A stretch of 64,000 nucleotides of DNA. Origin: G965216695 sp965216695 (GTDB lineage Bacteria > Pseudomonadota > Gammaproteobacteria > Pseudomonadales > Azotimanducaceae). The notes beneath the pieces were generated by a model. The model ran no database searches, was not told the DNA's origin, and saw only the letters and a list, made by a program, of their open reading frames with translations. The DNA lies in contig OZ244212.1 of assembly GCA_965216695.1 (NCBI GenBank), positions 3,162,001 to 3,226,000 of the forward strand, read 5' to 3'. Of the stretch, positions 1 to 7,987 are shown piece after piece. The translations under genes were made by a program, and so were the position numbers. Within the stretch, counting starts at the first letter, position 1, and every line of letters starts with the position of its first letter.

Positions 1-1
1 C

Positions 2-217
2 GAACACCTGCTCAATCTGCGCGTGGAGTTCGAGAAGGCCAACACGTCGTCGCTGGATTTGCTTGTGATCGCCGACTTCGACGGCGAGCTGGCCGATATC
101 TACAATCGACTACGACGGTCCATCCAACGCTGGTGCGTCGAGGCCTGCTCGGAGCACGGCTGGGAAATTCCGTTCACGCAGATTACGTTGCATCGGACTC
201 CAGACCTGGAAACCTGA
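2..217 (+). CDS. C-terminal fragment, probable MscS-family mechanosensitive channel
   Basis: The reading frame is open from the left edge and ends at TGA 215-217, so only about 71 C-terminal residues are visible. The end has the form expected of the MscS cytoplasmic domain: an SSLD strand, an acidic ADFDGELA segment, an amphipathic helix, then IPFTQ close to the stop, comparable to the IPFPQ ending common in MscS proteins. These channels open under membrane tension and release solutes in hypo-osmotic shock. The transmembrane part lies outside the window, so the family call rests on the tail alone. A GTG at 23 is in frame but is probably internal. Confidence 0.45.
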   Translation, partial: EHLLNLRVEFEKANTSSLDLLVIADFDGELADIYNRLRRSIQRWCVEACSEHGWEIPFTQITLHRTPDLET

Positions 218-220
218 GTC

Positions 221-535
221 TCAGCGGTGGCGTAGAACATTCGACAGGTGGGCGCGTGCGTCGGGATTGGACCGGTGCAGCACAATGATCTTGCCAATGC
301 TCTGGATCAGCGTGGCGTTCAGCTGCTGCGTCAGCGCGTCCGCAAGCGCGACTCGAGCGGCGCGATCGCCGGTGTGAATCCGAACTTTGATCAGTTCGTG
401 GTCGGTCAGCGCCCGGTCGGCCTCCGCGACTGTGCCTTCGGATAGCGAATCGCCGATGAGCACAACCGGGTGTAAGTGATGTGCTATCTCGCGATACTTC
501 CTGCGGGTTTTTGCGTCTATGGTTTTCGCGTTTAT
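221..535 (-). CDS. yhbY: YhbY family RNA-binding protein (CRM domain), apparent AUA start
   Basis: Small ribosome-associated RNA-binding protein of about 104 residues, close to the 97 of E. coli YhbY. The core matches: VVLIG, then LTDHELIKVRI, and IGKIIVLHR near the end. YhbY binds pre-50S particles and assists large-subunit assembly. The only canonical in-frame start is GTG at 463, which removes the first 24 residues of the fold and has no ribosome binding site. An ATA at 533-535 lies 8 nt after a GGAGG and begins a protein MNAKT... whose N-terminal length matches E. coli. No ATG, GTG or TTG occurs in frame in the roughly 50 bases I read upstream of it. It is divergent from rlmE, as in E. 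coli. Confidence 0.8.
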   Translation of the reverse strand: MNAKTIDAKTRRKYREIAHHLHPVVLIGDSLSEGTVAEADRALTDHELIKVRIHTGDRAARVALADALTQQLNATLIQSIGKIIVLHRSNPDARAHLSNVLRHR

Positions 536-630
536 GGTGGCTGCCTCCGACGTAGCCGGGTCCGCGGTATGGCGGGCGGTGCAGTATAGTGGTTGGCGGG
601 CTGGCGCGCCCCATCAGGAGACCGGCAGAC

Positions 631-1272
631 ATGCCCAGACGAAGCAAATCGAGCGAACGTTGGCTGTCGCGCCAGCGCCGGGATCCGTTTGTGCGCCAGG
701 CGGCGGCCCAGGGCAAGGTGTCCCGAGCGCACTTCAAAATCGAACAGCTCGACAAACGGTTTCGGCTGTTTCGCCCGGGACGTCGCGTGCTTGAGCTTGG
801 TGCCGCGCCGGGTGGCTGGTCGGAGTACATCCACGCGCGCATCGGCGCGGACGGGTTGCTGGTGGCGGTGGACATGCGACCGGTCGTTGCGCCGGCCGGC
901 GTCCTCGTCGTGCAGGGGCACTACGGCACCGCAGACGTCGACGAAGCCCTCTCGCAAGCGCTCGGAGACGACCCGGTGGACGTCGTCGTATCCGACATGG
1001 CACCCGATTTGAGCGGCGTTCGCGCCGCGGACCAGGCCAGAGCCATGGACCTCGCGGAGCTCTCGCTCGCCGCGGCCCAACATAGGCTGAAGCGAAACGG
1101 CGCAATTGTTGTCAAAGTATTCCAGGGCGACGGTATTGAACCGTGGATCGCGTCGGCGAAAGCATGGTTTGACACCGTTAAAATGGCGAAACCTGCCGCT
1201 TCGCGATCGCAATCGCGCGAAATGTACGCGGTTGGGGTTGGTTTCGTGGGTAGGGCAACTGGTGTAGTCTAA
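631..1272 (+). CDS. rlmE: 23S rRNA 2'-O-methyltransferase (Um2552)
   Basis: RlmE/FtsJ (213 residues; E. coli 209) methylates the ribose of U2552 in the A-loop of 23S rRNA in the 50S particle, using S-adenosylmethionine. The SAM-binding loop LELGAAPGGW, the DMAPDLSG motif with the catalytic Asp, and KVFQG with the catalytic Lys are all visible; the N terminus is basic, suited to RNA. The ATG at 631 follows CAGGAG by about 10 nt, so the longer open frame from 589 is not used. It heads the run rlmE-ftsH-folP-glmM-tpiA-secG, a gammaproteobacterial order, and is divergent from yhbY. Confidence 0.93.
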   Translation: MPRRSKSSERWLSRQRRDPFVRQAAAQGKVSRAHFKIEQLDKRFRLFRPGRRVLELGAAPGGWSEYIHARIGADGLLVAVDMRPVVAPAGVLVVQGHYGTADVDEALSQALGDDPVDVVVSDMAPDLSGVRAADQARAMDLAELSLAAAQHRLKRNGAIVVKVFQGDGIEPWIASAKAWFDTVKMAKPAASRSQSREMYAVGVGFVGRATGVV

Positions 1273-1359
1273 GGTTGGGGCGGGTTTCGTCGCGCATTTT
1301 GGATCGCTGCAGCAACGCCCCTGGTTGGCCGCTATGGAAAAAGTCTGAGGTATAAGTCC

Positions 1360-3261
1360 TTGTCAGATATGGGAAAAAATCTGCTGTTGTGGCTCATCAT
1401 CGTCGCAGTACTGCTGAGCGTGTTCAGCAACTTTTCGACGAAGCCCGAACGGGAGCCGATCAGCTACTCGCAGTTCATTGAGATGGTGCGGATGGACCAG
1501 GTGGCGTCTGTCGAAATCGATGGGCTGGTGATACGTGGCAAGCAGAAGTCGGACGCCGAGTTCTCGGTAATACGCCCGGACATGGAGGATCAGAAACTCC
1601 TGGACGATCTGTATAACCACAACGTGGAGATAAAGGGCGCTCTTCCGGAGAAGCCGAGCCTGTGGGGACAATTGCTCGTCGCCAGTTTCCCGATTCTGGT
1701 GATCATTGCGTTGTTCATGCTTTTCATGCGGCAGATGCAGGGCGGGGCCGGGGGCCGTGGCGGCCCGATGGCGTTCGGTAAGAGCAAGGCGCGGCTGCTT
1801 TCCGAAGATCAGATCAAGACGACGTTTGCCGACGTTGCAGGCGTCGATGAAGCGAAGGAAGACGTGCAGGAGCTGGTGGAGTTTCTGCGCGACCCGAGTA
1901 AGTTTCAGCGCCTCGGCGGCCGCATTCCGCGCGGCATTCTAATGGTCGGTTCTCCGGGAACGGGTAAGACGCTGCTCGCCAAGGCCATCGCCGGCGAAGC
2001 TAAGGTGCCGTTTTTCTCTATCTCGGGTTCGGATTTCGTAGAGATGTTCGTCGGGGTAGGCGCATCACGCGTCCGCGACATGTTCGACCAGGCCAAGAAA
2101 CAGGCGCCGTGCATCATCTTCATCGACGAAATCGATGCGGTCGGACGGCATCGTGGCGCCGGCCTCGGTGGCGGGCACGACGAACGGGAACAGACGCTCA
2201 ACCAACTGCTCGTGGAGATGGACGGGTTTGAGCCGAACGACGGCATCATCGTCATTGCAGCCACCAACCGACCGGACGTGCTGGATCCGGCGCTGCTGCG
2301 GCCGGGACGATTCGACCGTCAGGTGGTGGTCAACCTGCCCGATATCCGAGGGCGTGAGCAGATTCTGAAGGTGCATATGCGCAAGGTACCGCTCGGAGAC
2401 GACGTGGATCCGGCCATCATTGCACGAGGTACGCCGGGTTTTTCCGGCGCCGATCTAGCAAACCTTGTTAACGAGGCGGCGCTGTTTGCCGCGCGCGGCA
2501 ACAAACGCCTGGTAGAGATGGAGCAGTTCGAGAAGGCGAAAGACAAGATCATGATGGGCGCGGAACGTCGCTCGATGGTTATGTCGGAAACCGAGAAACG
2601 CAACACCGCCTATCATGAAGCGGGTCATGCGATCGTTGCGCGCCTGGTGCCGGGACATGATCCGGTTTACAAGGTAACGATCATTCCGCGCGGGCGGGCG
2701 CTCGGCGTTACGATGTTCCTTCCCGAGGAAGACCGATACAGCCTGACCAAGCAGAATCTGAAGAGCCAGATCTGCAGTCTGTTCGGCGGCAGAATCGCAG
2801 AAGAGAGCGTGCTGGGCCCGGAACATGTCACGACGGGCGCGTCGAATGACATCGAGCGGGCGACGCAGCTGGCCCGCAACATGGTCACGAAGTGGGGTCT
2901 GTCGGACAAGATGGGCCCGCTGATGTACGACGAAGACGATGGCGAGGTGTTTCTCGGCATGTCTGCGGGCGTGAAGCCCAAGCCGCATTCGCAGGAGACA
3001 GCCCGGGAAATCGACAACGAAGTGCGCAAGATCATCGACGAGTGTTACGGCATCGCAGAGGGCATCCTGCGGGAACACGAGGACAAGTTGCACACGATGG
3101 CGAATGCGCTGATCGAGTACGAGACGCTCAGTCCCGAGCAGATTGACGACATCATGGCAGGCGCTAAACCGCGTGAACCCGACGTCGGCAACGGACCCTC
3201 GTCCCAGGGGGGCAAACCGTCCGGCGAATCGCCCATCGGCGGCCCCGCCGAAGAAACCTGA
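1360..3261 (+). CDS. ftsH: ATP-dependent zinc metalloprotease FtsH
   Basis: Membrane-anchored AAA+ protease (633 residues) that degrades misfolded membrane proteins and regulators such as LpxC. Visible parts: an N-terminal transmembrane helix, a periplasmic segment, a second helix near residues 105-120, the AAA domain with Walker A GSPGTGKT (the usual second residue is Pro, here Ser) and Walker B FIDEID, the second region of homology, and the zinc site HEAGH. The C-terminal tail is Pro/Gly/Ser-rich. The start is taken as TTG 1360, 9 nt after GAGG; the ATG at 1369 gives a protein three residues shorter, and the same two alternatives exist in E. coli. It follows rlmE after 87 nt. Confidence 0.96.
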   Translation: MSDMGKNLLLWLIIVAVLLSVFSNFSTKPEREPISYSQFIEMVRMDQVASVEIDGLVIRGKQKSDAEFSVIRPDMEDQKLLDDLYNHNVEIKGALPEKPSLWGQLLVASFPILVIIALFMLFMRQMQGGAGGRGGPMAFGKSKARLLSEDQIKTTFADVAGVDEAKEDVQELVEFLRDPSKFQRLGGRIPRGILMVGSPGTGKTLLAKAIAGEAKVPFFSISGSDFVEMFVGVGASRVRDMFDQAKKQAPCIIFIDEIDAVGRHRGAGLGGGHDEREQTLNQLLVEMDGFEPNDGIIVIAATNRPDVLDPALLRPGRFDRQVVVNLPDIRGREQILKVHMRKVPLGDDVDPAIIARGTPGFSGADLANLVNEAALFAARGNKRLVEMEQFEKAKDKIMMGAERRSMVMSETEKRNTAYHEAGHAIVARLVPGHDPVYKVTIIPRGRALGVTMFLPEEDRYSLTKQNLKSQICSLFGGRIAEESVLGPEHVTTGASNDIERATQLARNMVTKWGLSDKMGPLMYDEDDGEVFLGMSAGVKPKPHSQETAREIDNEVRKIIDECYGIAEGILREHEDKLHTMANALIEYETLSPEQIDDIMAGAKPREPDVGNGPSSQGGKPSGESPIGGPAEET

Positions 3262-3300
3262 GGGGGCCGTTCGGTTCACCGCGGCCCGCACGGTAGCGTC

Positions 3301-4170
3301 GTGCAGCTGTTTGCCCGGGGTAAGACGCTCGATCTTGCGCGACCGCGCGTAATGGGTGTGCTCAACATCACACCGGATTCCTTTTCGGATGGCGGCGAAC
3401 TGTGGCGCAACGATGCGCCCGACCTCGCAGCGGTAGAGCGACGAGCCTGCGACATGTTGGCGCAGGGCGCTGCGATTCTGGACGTCGGCGGCGAGTCGAC
3501 GCGTCCGGGTGCGCAGTCGGTGTCAATCGATGCCGAACTTGCGCGTGTGATTCCGGTCGTAGAACGATTGTGTCAGCTCGATAGCATTGTTTCGGTCGAT
3601 ACGCGCCATGGCGCCGTTGCACGCGAGGCCGTCCGCGCTGGCGCCCACATGATCAACGATGTGTCGGGCGTCACGGATTTAGCAATGCTGGATGTGATCG
3701 CCGAAAGTGACGCGGCGGTATGCATCATGCATATGCGTGGCGAACCTGCGACGATGCAGAAAAACATCCGGTACCGCGACGTGGTCGCTGAGGTGCGCGC
3801 GTTTCTGGACGAGCGGGTTGCTACTGCCGTCAACGCCGGCGTTGCAAAGCGGCGGATTGTGGTAGATCCCGGATTCGGATTCGGCAAGGAGCTTGAGCAC
3901 AATCTGCGGCTGCTGGCGAGTCTGAACGACGTGCGCGTCCATGGATTGCCGATCCTGGCCGGACTGTCGCGCAAGCGAATGATCGGAGCGCTGACGGGCC
4001 GAGCGGTCGCCGAGCGCGCGGCGGGCAGCGTCGCGGCTGCGCTACGGGCAATAGTGTCGGGTGCACAGCTCGTGCGGGTGCACGACGTAGCGGAAACGGT
4101 GGATGCGTTGAAGGTGTGGACTGCGGTGGATGCTGCAGGCGAAACGAATGGCGGAAACGAACCGCAATAG
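3301..4170 (+). CDS. folP: Dihydropteroate synthase
   Basis: Condenses p-aminobenzoate with the pterin pyrophosphate to make dihydropteroate in folate synthesis; target of sulfonamides. At 289 residues it has family length. The N-terminal signature VLNITPDSFSDGG and the following GGESTRPG loop bind pterin pyrophosphate; DPGFGFGK and SRKRM lie further on as expected. The start is GTG 3301, 40 nt after ftsH, without a strong ribosome binding site. The partner gene folK, often near pcnB in relatives, is absent from this window. ftsH-folP-glmM order is standard. Confidence 0.95.
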   Translation: MQLFARGKTLDLARPRVMGVLNITPDSFSDGGELWRNDAPDLAAVERRACDMLAQGAAILDVGGESTRPGAQSVSIDAELARVIPVVERLCQLDSIVSVDTRHGAVAREAVRAGAHMINDVSGVTDLAMLDVIAESDAAVCIMHMRGEPATMQKNIRYRDVVAEVRAFLDERVATAVNAGVAKRRIVVDPGFGFGKELEHNLRLLASLNDVRVHGLPILAGLSRKRMIGALTGRAVAERAAGSVAAALRAIVSGAQLVRVHDVAETVDALKVWTAVDAAGETNGGNEPQ

Positions 4171-4185
4171 AGGGTGAAAACGGAT

Positions 4186-5532
4186 ATGACCTCGATCAGC
4201 AGACAATACTTTGGTACGGATGGCATCCGCGGACGCGTTGGTCAGTATCCGATAACGCCGGAATTCTGCCTGAGGCTCGGGTGGGCCGTCGGCACCGTGT
4301 TCTCACAGCGCGGCCGATCGCACGTGGTGATCGGGAAAGACACACGCATATCCGGTTACATGTTGGAATCAGTGCTTGAATCCGGACTTGCCTCGGCGGG
4401 TGCCAACGTATCGCTCCTCGGGCCGATGCCGACGCCGGCCATCGCCTACCTCACGCGAACCCTGCGTGCAGACGCGGGAATCGTGATCAGCGCGTCCCAC
4501 AACCCGTACTTCGACAACGGCATCAAGTTTTTCGATCGCGCAGGCAACAAGCTCGGTGACGACGTGGAACTCGCGATCGAGGAACAACTCGCGCGGTCCA
4601 TGTCGTGCGTACACTCCGATCAGCTTGGCCGCGCGACGCGCGTGAACGACGCACCCGGACGTTACATCGAGTTCTGCAAGGCGACGGTGGATCGCGGTAT
4701 GAGTCTGCGCGGGTTGAGGGTCGTACTCGATTGCGCCCACGGTGCCACGTACCACGTCGCTCCCCGCGTGTTCGAAGAGCTGGGCGCCGATATCATCGTG
4801 CTCGGCAATCAGCCGAACGGCACCAATATCAACGACGGCTGCGGATCCACCGCCCCCGACCTGCTGGCTCAGAAGGTTCGCGAATACCGCGCCGATGTCG
4901 GCATTGCGTTCGATGGCGACGGCGACCGCGTCATCATGGCGGACCACCGGGGCGAGATTGTCGACGGTGACGAACTGCTCTACGTGATCGCCACCCATCG
5001 GCAGCAGGCGGGGCTGCTGAAAGGCGGCGTAGTGGGAACAATCATGTCCAACTACGGGCTCGAGCGTGCGTTGGACGAAGCGTCCATACCGTTCTGCCGC
5101 GCGAACGTCGGGGACCGCTACGTACTGGAGCGGTTGCGCGAACGCGGATGGGAGGTGGGCGGCGAATCGTCCGGGCACATCCTGTGCCTGGATCTGACGA
5201 GCACCGGAGATGCCATCGTTGCGGCGTTGCAGGTACTGGTGCCGATGATCGAACGAAACAAGTCCCTCAGCGATCTCGTGGAACCCATGCGCAAGCTGCC
5301 GCAGGTGATGCTCAATGTGGAAGCCAAAGACCCGGCGGCACTCGCCGAGAACGCCGCGGTTCGCCTCGCCGTGGACAACCAGTGCGCTCAGCTGCGTGGC
5401 AAAGGGCGTGTGCTCGTGCGTCCGTCGGGCACGGAACCGGTATTGCGGGTGATGGTCGAAGGCGACGATGCGAACGAAGTGCGTCAGATCGCCAACGAAA
5501 TTGCGCTGGTGGTGGAGGCCGAAGCCTCCTGA
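4186..5532 (+). CDS. glmM: Phosphoglucosamine mutase
   Basis: Converts glucosamine-6-phosphate to glucosamine-1-phosphate, a step toward UDP-GlcNAc for peptidoglycan and LPS. The active-site serine loop ISASHNP, the metal-binding DGDGDR and the C-terminal phosphate-binding VRPSGTEP are present. The protein from ATG 4186 is 448 residues (E. coli 445); an in-frame GTG at 4174 would add four residues, but AGGG at 4171-4174 is spaced for the ATG. It begins 15 nt after folP. Enzymes of this family are activated by phosphorylation of the active-site serine. Confidence 0.95.
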   Translation: MTSISRQYFGTDGIRGRVGQYPITPEFCLRLGWAVGTVFSQRGRSHVVIGKDTRISGYMLESVLESGLASAGANVSLLGPMPTPAIAYLTRTLRADAGIVISASHNPYFDNGIKFFDRAGNKLGDDVELAIEEQLARSMSCVHSDQLGRATRVNDAPGRYIEFCKATVDRGMSLRGLRVVLDCAHGATYHVAPRVFEELGADIIVLGNQPNGTNINDGCGSTAPDLLAQKVREYRADVGIAFDGDGDRVIMADHRGEIVDGDELLYVIATHRQQAGLLKGGVVGTIMSNYGLERALDEASIPFCRANVGDRYVLERLRERGWEVGGESSGHILCLDLTSTGDAIVAALQVLVPMIERNKSLSDLVEPMRKLPQVMLNVEAKDPAALAENAAVRLAVDNQCAQLRGKGRVLVRPSGTEPVLRVMVEGDDANEVRQIANEIALVVEAEAS

Positions 5533-5598
5533 CACGCGCCGCGGCCGCGAGCGTGGTAGATTACGAGCCGCGTTCATCCGGCAAGGACCTCACCAATC

Positions 5599-6360
5599 AT
5601 GTCCCGAGACCGCATCGTCTGTGCGAACTGGAAGATGTCGGGCAGCGCTGCCGGAACGCAAGCCTACGCGGCACGACTGACGACCGCGGCGAGCACTCTA
5701 CCGCAGGGTGTACAGGTCGTCGTTTTTCCACCGTCCATCTACCTGCAGATGCTGGCAGCCGGGCTCTCCACAAGCCCGGTAGAGTGTGGGGTGCAGAACA
5801 TTTACCCGCAGACCGATGGTGCGTTTACCGGCGAGACCGCGGCGTCGATGGTGCGGGACGCGGGTGGGCGCTGGTGCCTCGTTGGCCACTCCGAACGGCG
5901 CGCCCTCTTTGGCGAAACCGACGCGTTCGTTGCGGAAAAGACGGAGTTTGCGCTCGCCAATGGTCTAAAGCCTGTGGTGTGCGTTGGCGAGACGCTCGAC
6001 CAGCGGGACTCGGGGCGCGCCGAGGATACCGTGGGCGAGCAGCTCAGCGCAGTGGTGGAAGCGGTGGGTATCGAGCGCCTTGCGGGGGCGGTGATTGCCT
6101 ACGAACCCGTATGGGCGATCGGTACCGGCCGGACCGCGACGCCGGAGGTTGCCCAGGCGATGCACGAAGCACTGCGCGGCATGCTGGCCCGGTGGAACCC
6201 AACGGTCGCCGAGTCCATGCCCATCCTCTACGGGGGCAGCGTCAAACCCGATAACGCGGCAGCGCTGTTCGCGTGCCCCGATATCGATGGCGGGCTGATT
6301 GGCGGCGCTTCGCTGGCCGCGGAGAGTTTTCTGGAAATTGTGGCCGCAGCGGGGGTATAG
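5599..6360 (+). CDS. tpiA: Triosephosphate isomerase
   Basis: Interconverts dihydroxyacetone phosphate and glyceraldehyde-3-phosphate in glycolysis and gluconeogenesis. At 253 residues it is a standard single-domain TIM barrel: CANWKM with the catalytic Lys near the start, GHSERR with the catalytic His, AYEPVWAIGTG with the catalytic Glu, and YGGSVK phosphate loop. The ATG at 5599 follows a purine-rich AAGGA. Placement between glmM and secG is common in gammaproteobacteria outside the enterics. Confidence 0.96.
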   Translation: MSRDRIVCANWKMSGSAAGTQAYAARLTTAASTLPQGVQVVVFPPSIYLQMLAAGLSTSPVECGVQNIYPQTDGAFTGETAASMVRDAGGRWCLVGHSERRALFGETDAFVAEKTEFALANGLKPVVCVGETLDQRDSGRAEDTVGEQLSAVVEAVGIERLAGAVIAYEPVWAIGTGRTATPEVAQAMHEALRGMLARWNPTVAESMPILYGGSVKPDNAAALFACPDIDGGLIGGASLAAESFLEIVAAAGV

Positions 6361-6410
6361 TGCGCGGCCGTGACGGGTCCCGGACGTTCGTATCCGGCAG
6401 ACGGTGAGCG

Positions 6411-6839
6411 ATGACGAATCTGGAAACCATACTTCTTGCACTCCTGGTAGGGGATGCGCTCGCGTTGGGCGGGCTGGTGCTGCTTCAGCAAGGCAAGGGC
6501 GCCGACGTGGGCGCGGCCTTTGGCAGCGGGGGCTCCAACACGATGTTTGGCAGCGCTGGATCGGCCAGTTTTCTGACGAAACTGACCGTCTGGCTGGCGA
6601 TCGGGTTTTTCCTGATCTCGTTCGGCCTCGCGTACACCGCGAAGGAACGCGCCGGATCGATCAACGATCTGGGTATTCCCGAACTCGTCGAAGAACCGGC
6701 GGTAACCGAGCCGAAACTGAACGCGGACGTCCCGCTGGAGGAAGCGCTCGAGCGGCTGACAGACCCGGAGCAGGCAGTAGATACCGGTGATGCGCTTCCG
6801 GAAGCCGCTCCGGTGGATGAAGATATTCCAGAGTTCTGA
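6411..6839 (+). CDS. secG: Preprotein translocase subunit SecG
   Basis: Small auxiliary subunit of the SecYEG channel in the inner membrane. Two hydrophobic helices (roughly residues 4-24 and 52-74) flank a Gly/Ser-rich cytoplasmic loop with the conserved QQGKGADVGAAFG pattern and MFGS. The protein is 142 residues; the C-terminal third is acidic and not conserved, as in other SecG. The start is ATG 6411. It is followed after 33 nt by tRNA-Leu, the arrangement found in E. coli and Pseudomonas. Confidence 0.93.
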   Translation: MTNLETILLALLVGDALALGGLVLLQQGKGADVGAAFGSGGSNTMFGSAGSASFLTKLTVWLAIGFFLISFGLAYTAKERAGSINDLGIPELVEEPAVTEPKLNADVPLEEALERLTDPEQAVDTGDALPEAAPVDEDIPEF

Positions 6840-6872
6840 GCCGCCGCGCGCCAGCGCCGGTCCGCTCGACAT

Positions 6873-6959
6873 GCCGAAGTGGTGGAATTGGTAGACACGC
6901 TATCTTGAGGGGGTAGTGGGCGAAAGCCCGTGCGAGTTCAAGTCTCGCCTTCGGCACCA
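6873..6959 (+). tRNA. tRNA-Leu (GAG)
   Basis: An 87-nt class II tRNA with acceptor GCCGAAG/CTTCGGC, a long variable arm, anticodon GAG in the loop after CTATC, and an encoded CCA. It closely resembles E. coli tRNA-Leu(GAG) and lies directly after secG, the usual place. Confidence 0.95.
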
Positions 6960-7002
6960 ATTCTCCTCGCCGGCCGCCGTTCGAAAGCCTGTGTTCGAGC
7001 GG

Positions 7003-7031
7003 TTGCGGGCGGTACACCGCGTCCCTATAAT
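7003..7031 (+). promoter_or_regulatory. sigma-70 type promoter for initiator tRNA / rimP operon
   Basis: TTGCGG at 7003-7008 and TATAAT at 7026-7031 are separated by 17 nt, and the -10 ends 14 nt before the mature tRNA. The match is good and correctly placed. The -35 is TTGCGG rather than TTGACA, as in three other promoters of translation genes in this window. Confidence 0.7.
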
Positions 7032-7045
7032 TCGCGTCTTGCTGA

Positions 7046-7122
<77 letters not shown>

Positions 7123-7128
7123 ACGGTC

Positions 7129-7152
7129 AAGGCCCCTTCTCAGGGGCTTTTT
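7129..7152 (+). terminator. Rho-independent terminator after initiator tRNA
   Basis: A GCCCCT/AGGGGC stem with a 4-nt loop is followed directly by five T residues. It would end most transcripts after the tRNA, so rimP-nusA-infB needs readthrough or its own promoter. Confidence 0.75.
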
Positions 7153-7159
7153 AGTAACC

Positions 7160-7361
7160 GCAGGAAGGACGCAACAGGAAAGCAGCGTCCGTCTCGGTCT
7201 AGAGGCCATCGCGCATCCGGTCCGTACTTCCTGCGTTGTCGATCCCGCGGTGGCATTTCCCGTAACGGCTGGCCCACACCGGAGGCGTGTACGCCTTCGG
7301 TGCGAGCGGTGTGTGAATGCCGGTCGTGCCGGCGTAAGTGGGCCGTGGCAGCCCACTTTTT
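7160..7361 (+). promoter_or_regulatory. rimP leader, attenuator-like RNA
   Basis: The 356 nt between the initiator tRNA and rimP hold no gene. A segment GCAGGAAG near 7160 can pair with CTTCCTGC near 7228, several smaller stems follow, and the region ends in a terminator hairpin at 7337-7361 (AGTGGGC/GCCCACT plus five T) about 118 nt before the rimP start. A structured rimP leader ending in an intrinsic terminator is a known gammaproteobacterial RNA family; membership here is inferred from position and layout, not from an alignment. Confidence 0.55.
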
Positions 7362-7478
7362 GTTTGGGCGGGTTGTTTGGGCGAGCAAAAGCGGATTTGG
7401 CGGAACGCGAAATAGAAACGTTAAAGAACACAAAAGAACTGCAGATAGACAGTAGCGAAACAGAACGGGATACCACGA

Positions 7479-7937
7479 TTGAACCGTACCGAGAAACGTG
7501 TCGCGGAACTCGTTGCGCCTACGATCGAGGCGCTTGGATGCGAATGCTGGGGCGTGGAATATCTGTCGCAAGGCAAGCATTCCAAATTGCGGGTGTACAT
7601 CGACAAAGCCGACGGCGTCACGATCGAAGACTGCGAAGCGGTGAGCCGGCAGATCAGCGATCTGTTGGACGTCGACGAGACGATCACGTCGCAGTACGTT
7701 CTGGAAGTCTCATCGCCGGGCCTGGACCGCATACTTTTCCAGCCCGAACAGTATGCGCACTACGTCGGAGAGGTTGTGGACGTGCGGCTGAACTATCCGT
7801 TCGAAGGGCGCAGGCGTTTTGTGGGAACGCTAAGTGGTGTGGAAGACGATCAGGCGGTGGTGCAGGTCGATCAGATGGAATACGTGCTGCCGCTCGAGAA
7901 CGTGCAACGCGCGCGAATTGTGCCGCAGTTCGACTAG
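7479..7937 (+). CDS. rimP: Ribosome maturation factor RimP
   Basis: A 152-residue factor required for maturation of the 30S subunit. The N-terminal alpha/beta domain (LRVYIDKADGVTIEDC, then YVLEVSSPGLDR) and the C-terminal SH3-like domain are clear; VSSPGLDR is the family signature. The start is TTG 7479, 8 nt after GGGA; no better start precedes the conserved sequence. It opens the rimP-nusA-infB-rbfA-truB-rpsO-pnp run. Confidence 0.94.
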   Translation: MNRTEKRVAELVAPTIEALGCECWGVEYLSQGKHSKLRVYIDKADGVTIEDCEAVSRQISDLLDVDETITSQYVLEVSSPGLDRILFQPEQYAHYVGEVVDVRLNYPFEGRRRFVGTLSGVEDDQAVVQVDQMEYVLPLENVQRARIVPQFD

Positions 7938-7987
7938 GCGAAAGCCAGGAACCCGCGGCAGGTTTGGCATTGAGGACGCATTAGGCA

